DNA from: Styela clava
Taxonomy: Eukaryota; Chordata; Ascidiacea; Stolidobranchia; Styelidae
Length of the DNA: 64,000 bases
Reading direction: 5' to 3'
Assembly (NCBI RefSeq): GCF_964204865.1
Contig: NC_135251.1
Span: forward strand, 20,212,001 to 20,276,000
Positions 22,496-34,757 of this stretch are shown piece after piece; positions within the stretch are counted from its first letter, which is position 1; every line of letters starts with the position of its first letter. The position numbers and the translations under genes are program-made. A model generated the notes under the pieces. The model ran no database searches. It was not told the origin of the DNA and saw only the letters and a program-made list of their open reading frames with translations.

Positions 22496-24861
22496 TGTAA
22501 TTCACCTATTAATATATATAATTTAACTAGAAAAACCTATAAGTCGTTATGATATAAATAGGTATCTTGAGGCATCTTCCCAAGCGCAATAAATACGCTT
22601 GGCAACGCCCTGTTACCCTGCGTAGATTATTTAGATTGTGGACCGATGTGGACAATTATAAATTATGAACAAGAAGCTTATAATATCCCCTGGCTTCCCA
22701 GGGTCACAATCAATGACACAATCAATGGTGGGTACGGTCAATGGTAGGATTCAAAGGGTTCGTGCGTGCTCGGCGAACCCGTTCTTGAAATGTCATGATG
22801 ATCAGCAAACCAGATCTTGTTTTTCAGAGCTATGAGATATGCATAGTTTTCGAAAATGAGGCAACCTGTTTTTTGATACCTATCAGCTTTCATTCCAGGC
22901 CTAGACAAGCAACGGTAATTGATCAAGACTTTTACTTCTCGGATAAATATGAAAAGCTTACTTTATCTGATGCTGAATGCAAACATTGTACAAGTATCGT
23001 GAGTGCAGTTTTGTATACACTTTAATTTACACTCAAATTTCACTGAAGGAGAAGGAATACTAAAAATCAACATAAATTAATTACGTAAATAGGCATACCA
23101 AACATTAGCGAGTGTCTGGAACCCAATATTATTTAGAGAAAAGTCAAATCAAGTTACAATATATAAACGAGAATATCGGTCGGAGACCGAAGACTTATCG
23201 ATCGAAACTGCGGTTTCGATCCATGACTCTATAGTGACACCGCGTGTCTCATCACTAATTAATTATTAACTCGCTAATTATACCGCATAATTCCAATCCA
23301 ATAATCATCCAAAATCAATAGGCTTCTGGTCCGAGATATGATGAATGCACATGCAAAATTTGGAGCAGATTCAACCACGCCTTCGTGAGATATTGCGTGC
23401 ATCTAACAGACAAACAGACAAATACCTATCAACATACTTACCGATCTAAAGATCGATAAGTAACAACTAATCAAATATTATTATTCTGCAATAGCCTAAA
23501 GTTTATAATTAAATACCTCAGAAAACGCATTCTATTTGCCTTATGCATGAGTGCAAAGTGATCACCTTGCGCTAATCATTTCACACTAATGTATACATAT
23601 CACGAAATGTACATATTTAATACGATAATCTGTGCTAGTTTACAATCTAAAACACACATATATATATGTACTATATCGTACAAGCTTACCCTACCTCCAA
23701 ACTAACAAAAATCTCATAATGTTCTCATGTTTCTTCCAAGCAGTTATTTATTCTTACACGTATAAGATTGATGAATGAAGTTTCACATTTCAAATATTGA
23801 TCTCCTCAAATCCTTTGCTTCAGACTTCCTCACTGTGTAACGTATACATCCAGTCAACACAAAATAATCTGAGTAGGGATTTAAAAAAATATTTTTGACG
23901 TAGAAATTTTAAGTATCAGTATTAACCATAGCTTGTCAATCTTCAAATATTCAGAGTAAATAGGTGAGATGAACGAGTGACCACTTTATGTGGGTGAGTA
24001 TTCTTGCCCGTGAACATAGATTTTATTTGCACAATATTTCTAGGTATTTTGTATTGTAACGTTCCTCAGAATCAATTTCATGTCTTCTTCCGTTTTGGGA
24101 CTTTGAAGTAAGCAAACCGTCCATCTAGAAAACACATTATCATGAAGCAAGCCAGTATAAGTATAATTTGTTAGGACAGAAATTTCAAATATAATTCATT
24201 TATTTATCAGAGCTAACTTAAGTGGCCAACTAGCCAATATGCTTTTATTCTAAATATTCGCATTCGACACGAATGTACATGACTATTGATATCGGATGTG
24301 TTTATAAATAAACAAAGGATAAAATTATGTGTAAAATATGCATAAATGTGTCAAAAATGCTGAGAACTATTTAATACAAAATACAAGATTTTGAAAAACA
24401 TAAACTATAAATATTTAGCTAGAGTGATTCTGATTTCATTGAAGTGTACATGATTAAAAATTATAATACAGAAAATGATTATCCCCCTCACGTATGTAGC
24501 GATGTTGGTCATCATAGATATAAAAATGTTGGTAATCAAATTAGCCGACTTTTGACTGCAACTATAGCCGAGTGTAATCGTTAAGTTAGACACTAAGTCT
24601 AAACACAATAAACTTCCACTCAGTAATGCGTTTTTACTGCAGTCATCTTAACCGTTGTTTAAAGTCTCCAATGCGAGCAGACGTTTCTATACGTGCTTAG
24701 GTACAACAGTTTCCTTCTCGTCTTATCAATTCCATTTTACAAAGCCCGAACTGATAGCAGGTTAGAGTAAACTGAGGGACTACTACTGGCAAGCATGATC
24801 ATTCAGTTGTGAGACGTATTTATTTAATTTTGATTCGCGCAGTCAGACATTTATTCACATA
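22496..24861. other. Shared upstream region of two divergent lipocalin genes
   Basis: About 2.4 kb separates the start codons of the minus- and plus-strand lipocalins, so both promoters must lie here. A TATATATAA-like stretch near 22514 is close to the minus-strand start. The segment 23193-23461 is bounded by ACTTATCGATC and GATCGATAAGT and contains CAGACAAACAGACAAA, which suggests a small MITE. A frame at 22795-23025 is open but has no family I recognise. Confidence 0.4.
23193..23461. mobile_element. Probable 269-bp MITE
   Basis: Short inverted ends ACTTATCGATC and GATCGATAAGT surround a non-coding stretch with CAGACAAACAGACAAA. No clear target duplication was found. Confidence 0.35.
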
Positions 24862-27644
24862 ATGCTGTTTGTCATATTTTATGTATACTCGATGATTGTC
24901 ACTACAGAAGCTTCTTTGGCCAAAACGGCTTCATGTAAACTTCCACAATCAGAAAAGGATTTCGATTGGGAGAAGGTAAGATTTATATATAATATAAACA
25001 TATAGAAAATGAGCTTAAAATGCCGGTGACAAGAATGATGGTGATATTATAGATGACGGTGATGATGATATATATTTATAAAGAGAATAATGTACCCAAG
25101 AGTCTATACAGCTGGTGTAGAGATTTATACTCGTCAACAAAATTTATACGCTGTATATTTTTCTCCAGACTTTCCAATTGGAAATTTCCAATTCCAACTC
25201 TCCTCTTCGTATAGAAATTTGAGCCTCGTGCCAATCGCTATCTACTGACATCTCTTTCAAAAATATGAATCTACAATACATATATATATATATATTACCG
25301 TGCAATTATAGTGAATTGCAATTCTTTTGTTGGGACTTTTCTATGAGCAAACGTATAAAAAGAACTCAGTGAAAAACACACATGAAAACCAGTGTCTAAC
25401 TAAATTACAAATTTTTACAACATAACAATCACCTCAAATGTAAGATGAAAAACGCACTATTATAAAATGTGTATTGTTTTTTTTTTATGTAATGAGTTTC
25501 ATGAAACAATGTAATAAAATGATGGCATATCATATGATGACACATACAATTCGAATAAGATTCGCAAAGCCTTAAAGTTTGCCGAAGAAAGTTGAATGTA
25601 AAAGAATAGTACAACTTATAGGAGCTATGTAGAAATTGGTATTTATTTGCAACTATTGTGGGATTTCCGACGATAAGGCGCCAAGCCAATGTCTTGTAAA
25701 TAGACTACAAAATATTTTCTTTCGTTTTCTCTAAAGGTTCCGAAGGATAATTGGTATCAAATACTAAACGTTGGCGACATTCTTGATGAAGCAGTATCGT
25801 GTTTTGGCGCAAAGAATTTTCGAAAAACGGATTTTGGCGGGGTATACGACTTCGTTGTGGACGTGGGGTGAGTGGATGTTGCTAATGTTTCAAAAATGGT
25901 CTAAAAAGATTATTTATTATCAAATAATATTTAAGAGGTAAAATAATTGCCGCGTAAATTGTTTTACTTTTTGTTGGAAACAAACAGAAATGCAAAACAA
26001 CATACTGTTGAGTTTAAATTTCATCGTGAGGGACTGAATCGATACATCCGGTATCGTGATGAAGGTAAGATGTTTGTTTTCATAAATTGCGCTTCGTGAA
26101 AGTGATCGTATAATAAATTGACTGTGTAAATCGAATTTTTACCCAGTAGCAGCTTCTTTTTACAGAAAGCGCCTTATATTCGTTACTTTTATCGTTCAGT
26201 TTTTATTCTCATTTGGATTTTCTCAAATGTGAAAAATTAAACTCCCGATAACAAGGATTCGTTACTAATCTAAAAAATCATTATTCGTTTTATTAAGACC
26301 AGTCATTCATTTATGATATGAAAAATGCTAGGAAACAGCATCATCTGGAAGATAAAAGCATGGATTCTGACGGTAGAGCATAGATATATTCAAATCATAT
26401 TGTGTTGTGGACTTTAAATATCTACGAGGGAAAATACAGTCTGATATACATCATTGTTGGCAGATTGCTAGTTTAGTTTTTTTTGAAACAGAATAAGTTA
26501 TTCCTATTTGTCTTCCCCTGGAAGGTATTATTCTTCACATAGACAAATTATCAGGCTTGTCCATGGGACAATATTACTTTCCCATCCCATCCTATGGGAT
26601 TACCATTGGAATACAGTTCTATAAAAACTATTAAATTTATGAAAATTTAGGTTTAGTGCCTGCAAAACAACAAAATCCATTGAATTTGTTAACTTTCAAA
26701 TTCAGAAGTATTGTCTAACTATGACAATCAGTATCATTCAGGCACTCTTGTTCTATTTCTGACTCACTCTGCTTATTCAGCAAATTACCAATGTCCTACT
26801 CATCGACTGTTCATAATAATTCAATTAATCGGGGTAATTACTACACCATTTCCTCAATTTTTATGTAACATGCGAATCTGATGTACAGAGGTCTATAAAA
26901 AGTTCAATAAACCCCCTTTCTTCGGCCCGATGGCGAATGACGATTCTGACTCTCTGATTGTCTATAGTATATATACGAACTATGGTGTTACCACGTTACC
27001 TTACCATCATGTCAAAATCGCGCCGGAAAGGACATAATGTTAATTTTGTTGACGCATAAAACATAATCCTATATGAAATTGTCCCATTTTTGGTGTGTGT
27101 CCCATGGGAAATAGAGACGTTTGCTGTCCCATCATAGCTCGTTTCTCCTATCCTTAAAAGCTTATTGCTCAGTTATTCATGTTATTTGTAATTTCAAAAA
27201 TTTCAAACTTATTTTTCAAAAACCTCCCTTTTCTTTTTTTACAGCAAATATCTACTATAAATTTCCACAAAGTTATTACTCAGATTATAAATCTTACATC
27301 ATTGTACCACAATGCGGATTTAAAGGTAACAATTATTGTATCCTGCCTTCTTCATTTTATAATATCTCAAAACGATAAATCAAGTGATCGTTTACGCACT
27401 TTGAAATTAATAATATTATTCGAAATAAAGTTTAGTGTAAATGAACTTTTCTTTGTAAAAAAATTTGTTTTCAATTTCAGGAAAACATTTCCTATGGGTG
27501 TTGACTAGAACACCAAGTCCATCTGCAACAGATTTGATCAAAATAACGACCGTCATCGAAAAGATGGGAAATGAGTGGGCTGAAGTACCTTTATACATGT
27601 CAGGGTGTCCGGCGTTAGATGGTAACAACTACATGGATGTGTGA
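24862..27644 (+). CDS. Secreted lipocalin, 5 exons (plus strand)
   Basis: Exons are 24862-24975, 25737-25867, 25988-26064, 27245-27325 and 27481-27644. Phases are 0, 2, 1, 1 and the product is 188 aa. Exon 1 has a hydrophobic leader (MLFVIFYVYSMIVTTEASLA) and CKLPQSEKDFDWEK. Exon 2 has NWYQILNVGDILDEAVSC, the lipocalin Trp region, though with DNW in place of the usual GxW. Exon 3 has VEFKFHREGLNRYIRYRDE. Exon 4 has QSYYSDYKSYIIVPQCG. Exon 5 has LWVLTRTPSPSATDL and EKMGNEWAEVPLYMSGC. Intron phases equal those of the minus-strand gene at 15627-22495, so the two are duplicates in divergent orientation. It is expected to be an extracellular carrier; the ligand is unknown. Confidence 0.85.
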
Positions 27645-28206
27645 AATATTTAAAACATTTTTTCTCTTGTTAATTTGAATAACACATTAATTTAAATGCA
27701 TCTTATACGAATGGACCTTTGTGGACTAAATTTGAATGTTGATAAAATCGAAGATTGACTTACACTCCTGTCCAATTCCTATTCAGCTAATACAATTTAT
27801 ATAAACGTGTACGTCTTTTATCAGAACATGTATTTGTTTGGGAAATGGGGAAAGATATAATCTCGGCATGTGCCGGAACAGGATTCAATATCAATCTATA
27901 CGTAGTGGATTTTAAAAAATTATTTCTAGACGGAAGTGCACACAGTGCATGAAATTTTAATTTACGATGTTGAAGAATAAGAATACATATTATATATATG
28001 GTTATGGCCTCCTATAATTATAACTATGGTATTTATTTATGTCATATATTACGGATAAATAATAAATCAATATGACATCTCTCCTTCTTGAGTGGAATCC
28101 GGTATTGATCAATTTTTCATCAACACATGTGCAAACAAAATTGCACGTTAGGCTTAATGTACGACGGTGATAGCTTTCGAAACGAGGCTTTACAACAGCT
28201 TTCAAA

Positions 28207-28866
28207 ATGAAGTCAGTATATATTACCCTGCTGATCTCAATTTCTGTGTCTCTTGTTAGTAGTCAGTTGCAATGTCGACTTCCAGAGAAAAAAATGTTGG
28301 TGGACTGGCAACGACTCAGTGGCGAGTGGTATGAGATTCTAAATGCTAACGTCACGGTAGATGAATTAAGCAGCAATTGCTATGGGATGAAGGAAATACA
28401 ACAAACCGAGCTGGGCGGAGTGTTAAAAGAAATCGACTATCATTTAAGTGAAAAAACCTACGACGTCATTACTGTCCGATATATATTGAATCGGAATAGT
28501 GGATATTATTGGATTGGCTCAGAAGCCGATTACAAATGGACATTGGAATTTGGAACTGATGTGTCTGGCCGTTCACGTCAGATCGGAGAAGTTGCAAAAA
28601 AGATAGCAAAAACGTTATCTAAAAATCTTTTATACATCTTCACTGATTATGATAATGTAATAATTTTTGCGAGTTGCCTCGAAGAAAGTATTGAAGGCCA
28701 AAATAGAGGAATTTGGGCATACGGAAGAAGCACAAATACTACAGCGAACGACGTATTACGTGTTGTGAACCAACTCGTTCACATGGGAGATGAATGGAGT
28801 GCAACACCCTTATTTAGGACGGGATGCGTAGGGACTGAACTGGCCGTGTATTGTAAAAATAAATGA
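28207..28866 (+). CDS. Secreted lipocalin, intronless (219 aa)
   Basis: A single open frame with a signal peptide (about residues 1-19, ending SLVSSQ), CRLPEKKMLVDWQRL, the lipocalin signature LSGEWYEILNANV and paired cysteines. The C-terminal block LRVVNQLVHMGDEWS...FRTGC is equivalent to exon 5 of its neighbours. Its relatives next door have four introns and this gene has none, which suggests a retrocopy or intron loss. It is longer than the paralogues by about 30 residues, mainly in the middle (DVSGRSRQIGEVAKKIAKTL). Potential N-glycosylation sites are NVT and NTT. No poly(A) tail or target duplication is visible around it. The frame is intact, so it is likely functional. Confidence 0.88.
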   Translation: MKSVYITLLISISVSLVSSQLQCRLPEKKMLVDWQRLSGEWYEILNANVTVDELSSNCYGMKEIQQTELGGVLKEIDYHLSEKTYDVITVRYILNRNSGYYWIGSEADYKWTLEFGTDVSGRSRQIGEVAKKIAKTLSKNLLYIFTDYDNVIIFASCLEESIEGQNRGIWAYGRSTNTTANDVLRVVNQLVHMGDEWSATPLFRTGCVGTELAVYCKNK

Positions 28867-28918
28867 AAAGTAATCATTACGGACTTCGAGCGACCACTGA
28901 CCACCAGCACGCAACCAT

Positions 28919-29400
28919 CGTTAGCGGTGACGAAATACGGTCGCTGCGAAGAAACCTTAATGATTTGATTTCCGCATGTCAGAATAGTAGCATCACGTTT
29001 TGAACTGGACCTATATAATACCAAACATAGCGTATATTCAGGTTATTTTTTTGAAAAATAATTAAAAGTGGTTTTGTATTTGAACTTAATTTACATTATC
29101 TTTTTACTTTTTAGATAGATAATACAGCAATATTGGACGTCTAATACATTTAAAGCAAGTATATGGGTAACGAAATGCGGTCGTTGTGTGTCAAAATGGG
29201 CGTGACGAAATAGGGTCGTCGAGTCAAGTTAGGGGTGGCGAAATACGGTCGGTGCGTGACAGATTGGGTTTGACGAAATACGGTCGTTGCGTGGTGTCAG
29301 GTTAGGGGTGACGAAATGCGGTAGGGGGAGGTGTCAGATTAGAGGTGACGAAATACGGTCGAGACATGTCAGAATGTAGATGGCAAAATATGACTGAGCG
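28919..29400 (+). repeat. Minisatellite with GTGACGAAATACGGTCG units
   Basis: About seven degenerate units of roughly 38-44 bases, each containing a form of GTGACGAAATACGGTCG followed by a TGTCAGATTAGGG-like spacer. Most lie at 29160-29400, with one more at 28932. Units vary by point changes and small indels. The array and its flank (28980-29050) recur inverted at 48430-48690, so they move or duplicate together. Confidence 0.75.
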
Positions 29401-29650
29401 TGTCAAATTACCGCAAATCTGGCAGTAGGGTGCCGGTACGTATACCATCACATCTGTATTTAGGTTGATAGTATTAAACAGAGGCTCAATTGCTACAATA
29501 AACATATAAATAATTTTAAAATAATAATAAATTTTCATGTCCTCAAATAGTGTCAAACAATTTTTTTTCTATATCTAACCTTTTATGTTACTTAATTATG
29601 CACAGAAATGACATGAAAAAATGTGTTTTTTGTCATCGTGCAAAGTGATT

Positions 29651-29772
29651 GTGATTTAATTTAAATTTGACGTACGACTGGGATCACTCTGCATAGAGAG
29701 ACTAAAATTAACGAAATCTCTCTATGCATATGGATCGAGTCGTATGACAAATTTTATTTAAATCAAAATCAG
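29651..29772. repeat. Long perfect-looking hairpin, arms about 50 b
   Basis: The left arm (through ACGACTGGGATCACTC and GCATAGAGAGA) pairs with the right arm (TCTCTCTATGC, then GAGTCGTATGACAAATTT) around a loop of about 15 bases. It looks like a small foldback transposon. No transcript is implied. Confidence 0.65.
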
Positions 29773-30072
29773 CTAATTGAATTTAACTAGACATTGTAAA
29801 TAATTCTTAAAGTTTTTATCAATTTTTTTTGATTATTAATTTGAATAAAATTTTGAATGTATAGGTATGTTTGATATATTATTACGTTTTGCTCTTTAAG
29901 TCTTGAACATCTCGAAATAGTAACAGATTTCTCATATTTTAAGTAGAGAGTTCATTTGTTTTGTCAAACAGAAAACAATAACACGACAAAATATAATTGT
30001 AAGCAACAAATTCTCGGTATAGACCGTATAGCAACTGGTATCAATACGATCATGTGGACATCGAGATCAGTT

Positions 30073-30585
30073 AACAGTACCACTCAATATTTATAACGTG
30101 AAAGACATTAGCTTTAGATGTGAAAAGACATCTAGGATGTGATGTTGTAGGTTTGTCCGAAACCATCAATAACTTCCAATGGAAGAATAATTTAGCTGAC
30201 AAGCGTTTGGGATGATATAAGCATTAATTAAATATACCTAGATAAAAATTCAGACAAATTACTTGCTTGATCAATTATGATATTAACAAATTTGACATTT
30301 TTGATTGATTACTATAATAATAAGAGAAGGGTTTCATGTGAGTGTATGGCATTGGTTACTTGAAATATGTAAATGGTGAATGACTCAAAGTAACGTCTAT
30401 ATAGGGGCATTGAAACGTCACTGCAATAGTCAAGTTGTTCAAGTATTAAAGTTCGAAGCGTATGAATAAGGTCTACAAGCATCATGTAAAATATCAGAAA
30501 GAATACCCAAGTTAGAATGTAATTTACACTGGTTTTTCATTCTTTTAGTTAGGAAACGAATTCCATGAGAATGTCTTTAACTACG
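30073..30585 (+). repeat. Dispersed 0.5 kb repeat, copy 1
   Basis: Matches 45707-46245 in the same orientation along almost its whole length, with scattered substitutions and small indels (for example extra bases at 46070-46130 in the other copy). It has no coding potential I can support and no recognisable ends. Confidence 0.75.
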
Positions 30586-30882
30586 TGATAACATGATGTC
30601 GGACTCAGACTCGAATCGAAGCTCGGATGATCTCGACCTGATTCGTGGTTTGATAATTACCAAACAGTGAACTGCGCGGTATGGTTGAGATATCATACTG
30701 ATTTTACCACTGAGATACTTGGCGATATGCATGTCTGTGACGTATGTGCATAGTGACACAAGGGGTAAAGACTGCCAGAGAAATTCCAAGTGGATGTCAT
30801 TTTTCGCGTCCGGAAAGAATATTTTCAATAAAAAGTGACTAAGGATCAACAAGATATTAAATGATGTTGGGTTAAAGGACAT

Positions 30883-31071
30883 ATAGGGTGTCCACAAATC
30901 ATACTGGACTTTTTTTAAATTGCAGAGGGAATTTATCAATGCCATTTATAGATTTTGCCCTCACAGATGTATAAAATACTTAAACAATTACTGATTAACA
31001 AACAACAAACCTGGTTAAGATATATTAAGAACTGACTTTATAACAAAATTGAAATTGTAATGGACACCCTG
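30883..31071. mobile_element. Mariner-type MITE, about 190 bp
   Basis: The inverted ends TAGGGTGTCCA and TGGACACCCTG are each flanked by TA, as expected for Tc1/mariner elements. The interior is AT-rich and non-coding. A related end (TACAGGGTGGTAGC) occurs at about 47062. Confidence 0.65.
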
Positions 31072-31504
31072 TATTGTTTCAATAGTTATGAGAAAAGCAA
31101 AAAATATTGTTGCGTTCAAGTGTCAGGTCTGTATTGTGTGTACCTACTTAATTACAAACATGAAGTGAAGTTCTGTAGAGTGTACATAATGTCAACAGAC
31201 GTCGCATATGATCGTATAATTACCCAAAGGAATGGAGCCCCGTAAACGTCACTAATGCCCCATTATGACTCCTAGAACATGTTTAGTCAAGACTGGGCTT
31301 ATAACAAAACACAAATCGACAAACAACAAATAAACAGTTGTCTTGATAAAGTTTCCATGGAATGTGGTTTAATCAGACAATCTTCTCAGTCACATCCCAA
31401 ATAAATCTACGTTCTTTATTTTCACAACAACAATCATTCATCATCATCAACAAAAAGTTTGGCAAGTTCCTGTCTATGTCTATCTCCATTACATCCCTTT
31501 AAGG

Positions 31505-31630
31505 CAGGGATCGACAACCTACGGCCCGCGGAGTAATATAATCCGGCACGCAAATGGAATTCAAATGGTATTTGAATAACTTGCAACCTTTAATTTTGTC
31601 CCACGAGCGACAAAAGGTTGCCGACCACTG
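31505..31630. mobile_element. 126-bp MITE derived from the 16.7 kb hAT family
   Basis: The ends CAGGGATCGACAACC and GGTTGCCGACCACTG match those of the 3976-base hAT element apart from two substitutions at the left end and one at the right. The adjacent CTACGGCCCGCGG and TTTGTCCCACGAG parts also match. The flanks CTTTAAGG and CATTAAGG are a 7/8 target duplication. This is an internally deleted, non-autonomous derivative. Confidence 0.85.
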
Positions 31631-31638
31631 CATTAAGG

Positions 31639-32460
31639 TTATGGAATCAATTGCAATCAAATGCTGTAAATTTTTCGCTGTTATCAAATCCCAAGTGATG
31701 CTTTTTAAATTCAATCCCAAGCATATGGGTGTTTTGCTTGTAATTTTAATTGCAGATTATGGAATTGGCGATAGCAATTTTAGTCCAGAAATTATATTTT
31801 AATTAAGTTCATGGCGGTTTGTGAAATATTTCTTCCAACGCTGTTAAATTAGTTTTATTTATTTCAGGTGCGTACTGGACGGAAGTAAAAGATGATTAAT
31901 CTCACATGAAGCAGATGTAGAATAGCAGTTTTTCTTGATATAGATAAGACTGTAGTTTTAGAATTGTACCAATCGTATTTTCCACTTTATTTTAATCAGT
32001 TTTGTATCCGGGTTTTGGAGGAGGTCAGCGCTTGCTTAGCCACCCCAAATCGTGGGTCATGATAGGTATTGATTGGGTTAGGGACACAGATTTCTTGATG
32101 TGTACATGTGAGGGCTGCCATCATATAACTATCAGCTCGTAGACTGCTATCATAGATATAAACGACATTTATTCGAATACGGTATCTTGTAAGTTGGTAA
32201 GGTTTCTGTACTTTGTCACAAATTTTGTCGTTCTATGCCTAGAATCTTTGCAATTTTTGGTATTTTAATTAACATAATTTAGGAAGTTTTATCCCTTTTT
32301 GTTAATGGATATTAATAAATAAATATAACCGATGAGAAAATATTTCCATGCTTGCTCCGAGTCTGAGATTGGTTTGTCAGGTTTCGAATAGTTGTCCGTG
32401 ATAAACTAGCAATCATCGGAATGTAGAAAAGGGCGTATGCGACATGCGTATGACGTCACT
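31639..32460. other. Intergenic, nothing recognised
   Basis: AT-rich sequence without splice-supported exons, repeat ends or RNA genes that I can identify. Confidence 0.35.
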
Positions 32461-33254
32461 AGGTTATGACGTCTCACCCGAGCGAGCAGCGGTATTTTGG
32501 GGCAGGCCGGCGCTGGATCCGGGCCGAAACGACGCGATTCATTTTTTTCTGTGGCAGACGATTGACCATAGATAAGTCGAGTATACTTTCCAAAATTTAT
32601 TCACAATCATGCATGATTTGACTATAAATTTCTAAAATCTTCATTTTCCAAGGGTTGACCCTTCGATTTTCTTCATTTTCGTTTATTTTGGGATTTCTAT
32701 CTTCTTGCAAGTCGGAGCTTCCTTCATGCTTTATATATCTGCGTAATCCAATTAATGACGACACGAAATTGATACGGGACAGTAAGTTCGCAGGATTCAA
32801 ACTTTGGTCACCATGAACAAACTAAAGCATATCAACCGCCATTACCAACTAGGCCAAGAAGGAACGCGAGAGCCAAGATCTAAGTTCTAATATCTATCAT
32901 TCATCTTAAAGGACTTTATAATCTTTTTTTTTTTACAAGTTCTATCTATTGAAAGGGCGGCTCAAAGATCTATATAACAAAGGAGAAATTCGAGCTGTGG
33001 ACCACAGTAACCCCCAAAATGAGAGAATATGAAGGAAATCTAACGGCCAGAACCTAAAAAAATATAAATTTTTGAAATTTTCATCCAGATCCAGATGTAT
33101 GATCAAGCATGGTCATGTATAAATTTCATCAATTATACTCAATTTATCTACGGCCTATGATCGGCCAAAAATAAAATAAATTGCATCGTTTCCGCCCGGA
33201 TCCGGCGCCAGGGAGCCCAATAAAATCGCGGCTAGCCAGTGTGACGTCATAACC
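32461..33254. mobile_element. About 0.8 kb MITE with GC-rich inverted arms
   Basis: The left arm at 32461-32542 (GGTTATGACGTC, then GGCGCTGGATCCGGGCCGAA) is repeated inverted at about 33175-33254 (CCGCCCGGATCCGGCGCC, then GACGTCATAACC). The arms are much more GC-rich than their surroundings. The interior is non-coding. Exact ends and target duplication were not resolved. Confidence 0.65.
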
Positions 33255-33610
33255 TGTCGACGTCCTAGTGCAAAATCCGCAGAAACCAGTCTAAATGACG
33301 CTTTGAGACACTTCTTACACCTATGCCCCAACTCCCATTTCTTATCAGTCTAACCAAACTCGGTCCCCGACAGCCAATAAGTATGGAGAACGGATATTGC
33401 TTCAATAATTTTATTATTCTTCAGCAAGACCATGAACAAAAATCTACATCTAGTCTTCGGGAAAAAAGTACGAGAAGAGGTGGATAAAGTTGAGATAATG
33501 GAAATGCAGGGACGGATTGTTTAAAAGCGAGCAACATCGAGATACCAAGCTTTTCTGCCATGATCAGACACGAAACGAAGAATTGTGAATTTCTGGGTTA
33601 TACCTGGGCT

Positions 33611-33830
33611 CAGTGGCATACATCTAGCAAGGGGGCTACTGCTCCTGCCATGGGCGCCATTTGGATGAGGGCGTAAATGGGCGAAACCTCATTTTGATAA
33701 AAACTACCTAAATAACGTATAAAAGTATCCCAAAGCAACAACCCGTAGTTAAAAATTTCAGTGAACGATCGATCAAGAGGGCGCATTTTGAACATTTCCA
33801 TAGGCGCCATTTCACGCAAATACGCCACTA
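33611..33830. mobile_element. Short hAT-like MITE (copy D)
   Basis: Same element as 115-340, with ends CAGTGGCATA and TACGCCACTA. It sits at the same place in the repeat, so it was duplicated with it. Confidence 0.5.
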
Positions 33831-34075
33831 CTGGGGCAAGCTTTGATATCCGGCAAACTCTGGTGGAAAGATGGTTATATAAAAAATTAAAATACACTTG
33901 TTTGTATAATCAAGATGGTACCACAATTCATTCTAATGTTCATTCAACGTACGTGTCCGGTTGTGGACTGTCTTATGATCTTTCCAACCAGAACGCAGCT
34001 GAGATATTAAAACAGATTCAACGTAGCACAGGACGATTATGCAGTACATTTCACACCGAGGAAAAACAGATCCTA
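33831..34075 (+). other. Coding-like fragment, function unknown (copy D)
   Basis: Counterpart of 341-650. Here the frame is open from the MITE border to TAA after EEKQIL. Motifs: SFDIRQTLVERWLYKKLK, SGCGLSYDLSNQNAAEILK, IQRSTGRL. The stop of copy A (TAA at about 364) is CAA here. I do not recognise the protein. It may be one exon of a longer gene, as no good start codon lies outside the MITE. Confidence 0.3.
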
Positions 34076-34087
34076 TAAATTTAAACA

Positions 34088-34757
34088 CTGTCATGCACAA
34101 TTCAACTCGAAAATTCATAACATTTGAAACTAAGCTTTCAACTTGATACATCACGATAGCGATGCTCAAATATATGGACACGAAAACCAAAACGAAGTAG
34201 TCGAGTATGCAATCTGTCACAGTAGACTACGCCACAGGGTGCGCAATTTTTAATTTTGATTGTTTTAGTTTAGAGAAAGGCGATTTATCACAGAAACAAG
34301 AAAAAGATTCCCAATAATAACAATAACATAATAACAAAACGGTCTGATGACCACTTCAGGTCCAACGATTTCAGACTCCAGACCGGCAACTTGAGTAAAT
34401 TCTTCTGCAAGTTTGTGTACCTAATGCCGCAAATAGCAACAGTAACTATAGGTATTTCCGTGGTGTATTGTGGAAAAAGCATCAATAAATGAGGCAAAGA
34501 AGTGCGTTTGCGCAACTGGAATATTAGCTCACCAATTATTACATTATTGATCTTGCCCGTCCTATTTTGGATATTTACATTTCTTTATTTTGGATATTTA
34601 CTTTCTTTTTACGTATTTTGACATGTATTTTTAAATAAAGCATACTTTCGTTTAACTATCCGTTGTTTGTAGCTTGTTAGCAAGTTATTTTTGAGGTGGG
34701 GCGCAAAACTTGACAAATTCTAAAAAGGGGCGCTTAAAATGTTTGAGAGCCACTGCT
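34088..34757. mobile_element. Insertion of about 0.67 kb in copy D, hAT-like right end
   Basis: Absent from the equivalent place in copy A (about 600). The right end, read inward, is CAGTGGCTCTCAAACATTTT, typical of hAT ends. The left end (CACTGTCATGCAC) is not its inverse, so the element is probably truncated. A target duplication was not found. Confidence 0.5.

Noticed and set aside
22738..23025. Open frames on both strands upstream of the lipocalins
   Set aside because: A possible donor (ATC|GTGAGT) follows the plus frame, but no partner exon, homologue or paralogue exon was found.
27121..27508. Two ORFs over lipocalin exon 4
   Set aside because: Read-through of exon 4 into its introns. 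The splice sites and the paralogue define the real exon.
29160..29400. Possible CRISPR-like array
   Set aside because: Units are degenerate, spacers are repeats themselves and the genome is eukaryotic. It is a minisatellite.
33761..34078. 105-codon ORF starting in the hAT-like MITE
   Set aside because: Its start and first 25 codons lie in the MITE. Only the part after 33830 was kept, as a coding-like fragment.
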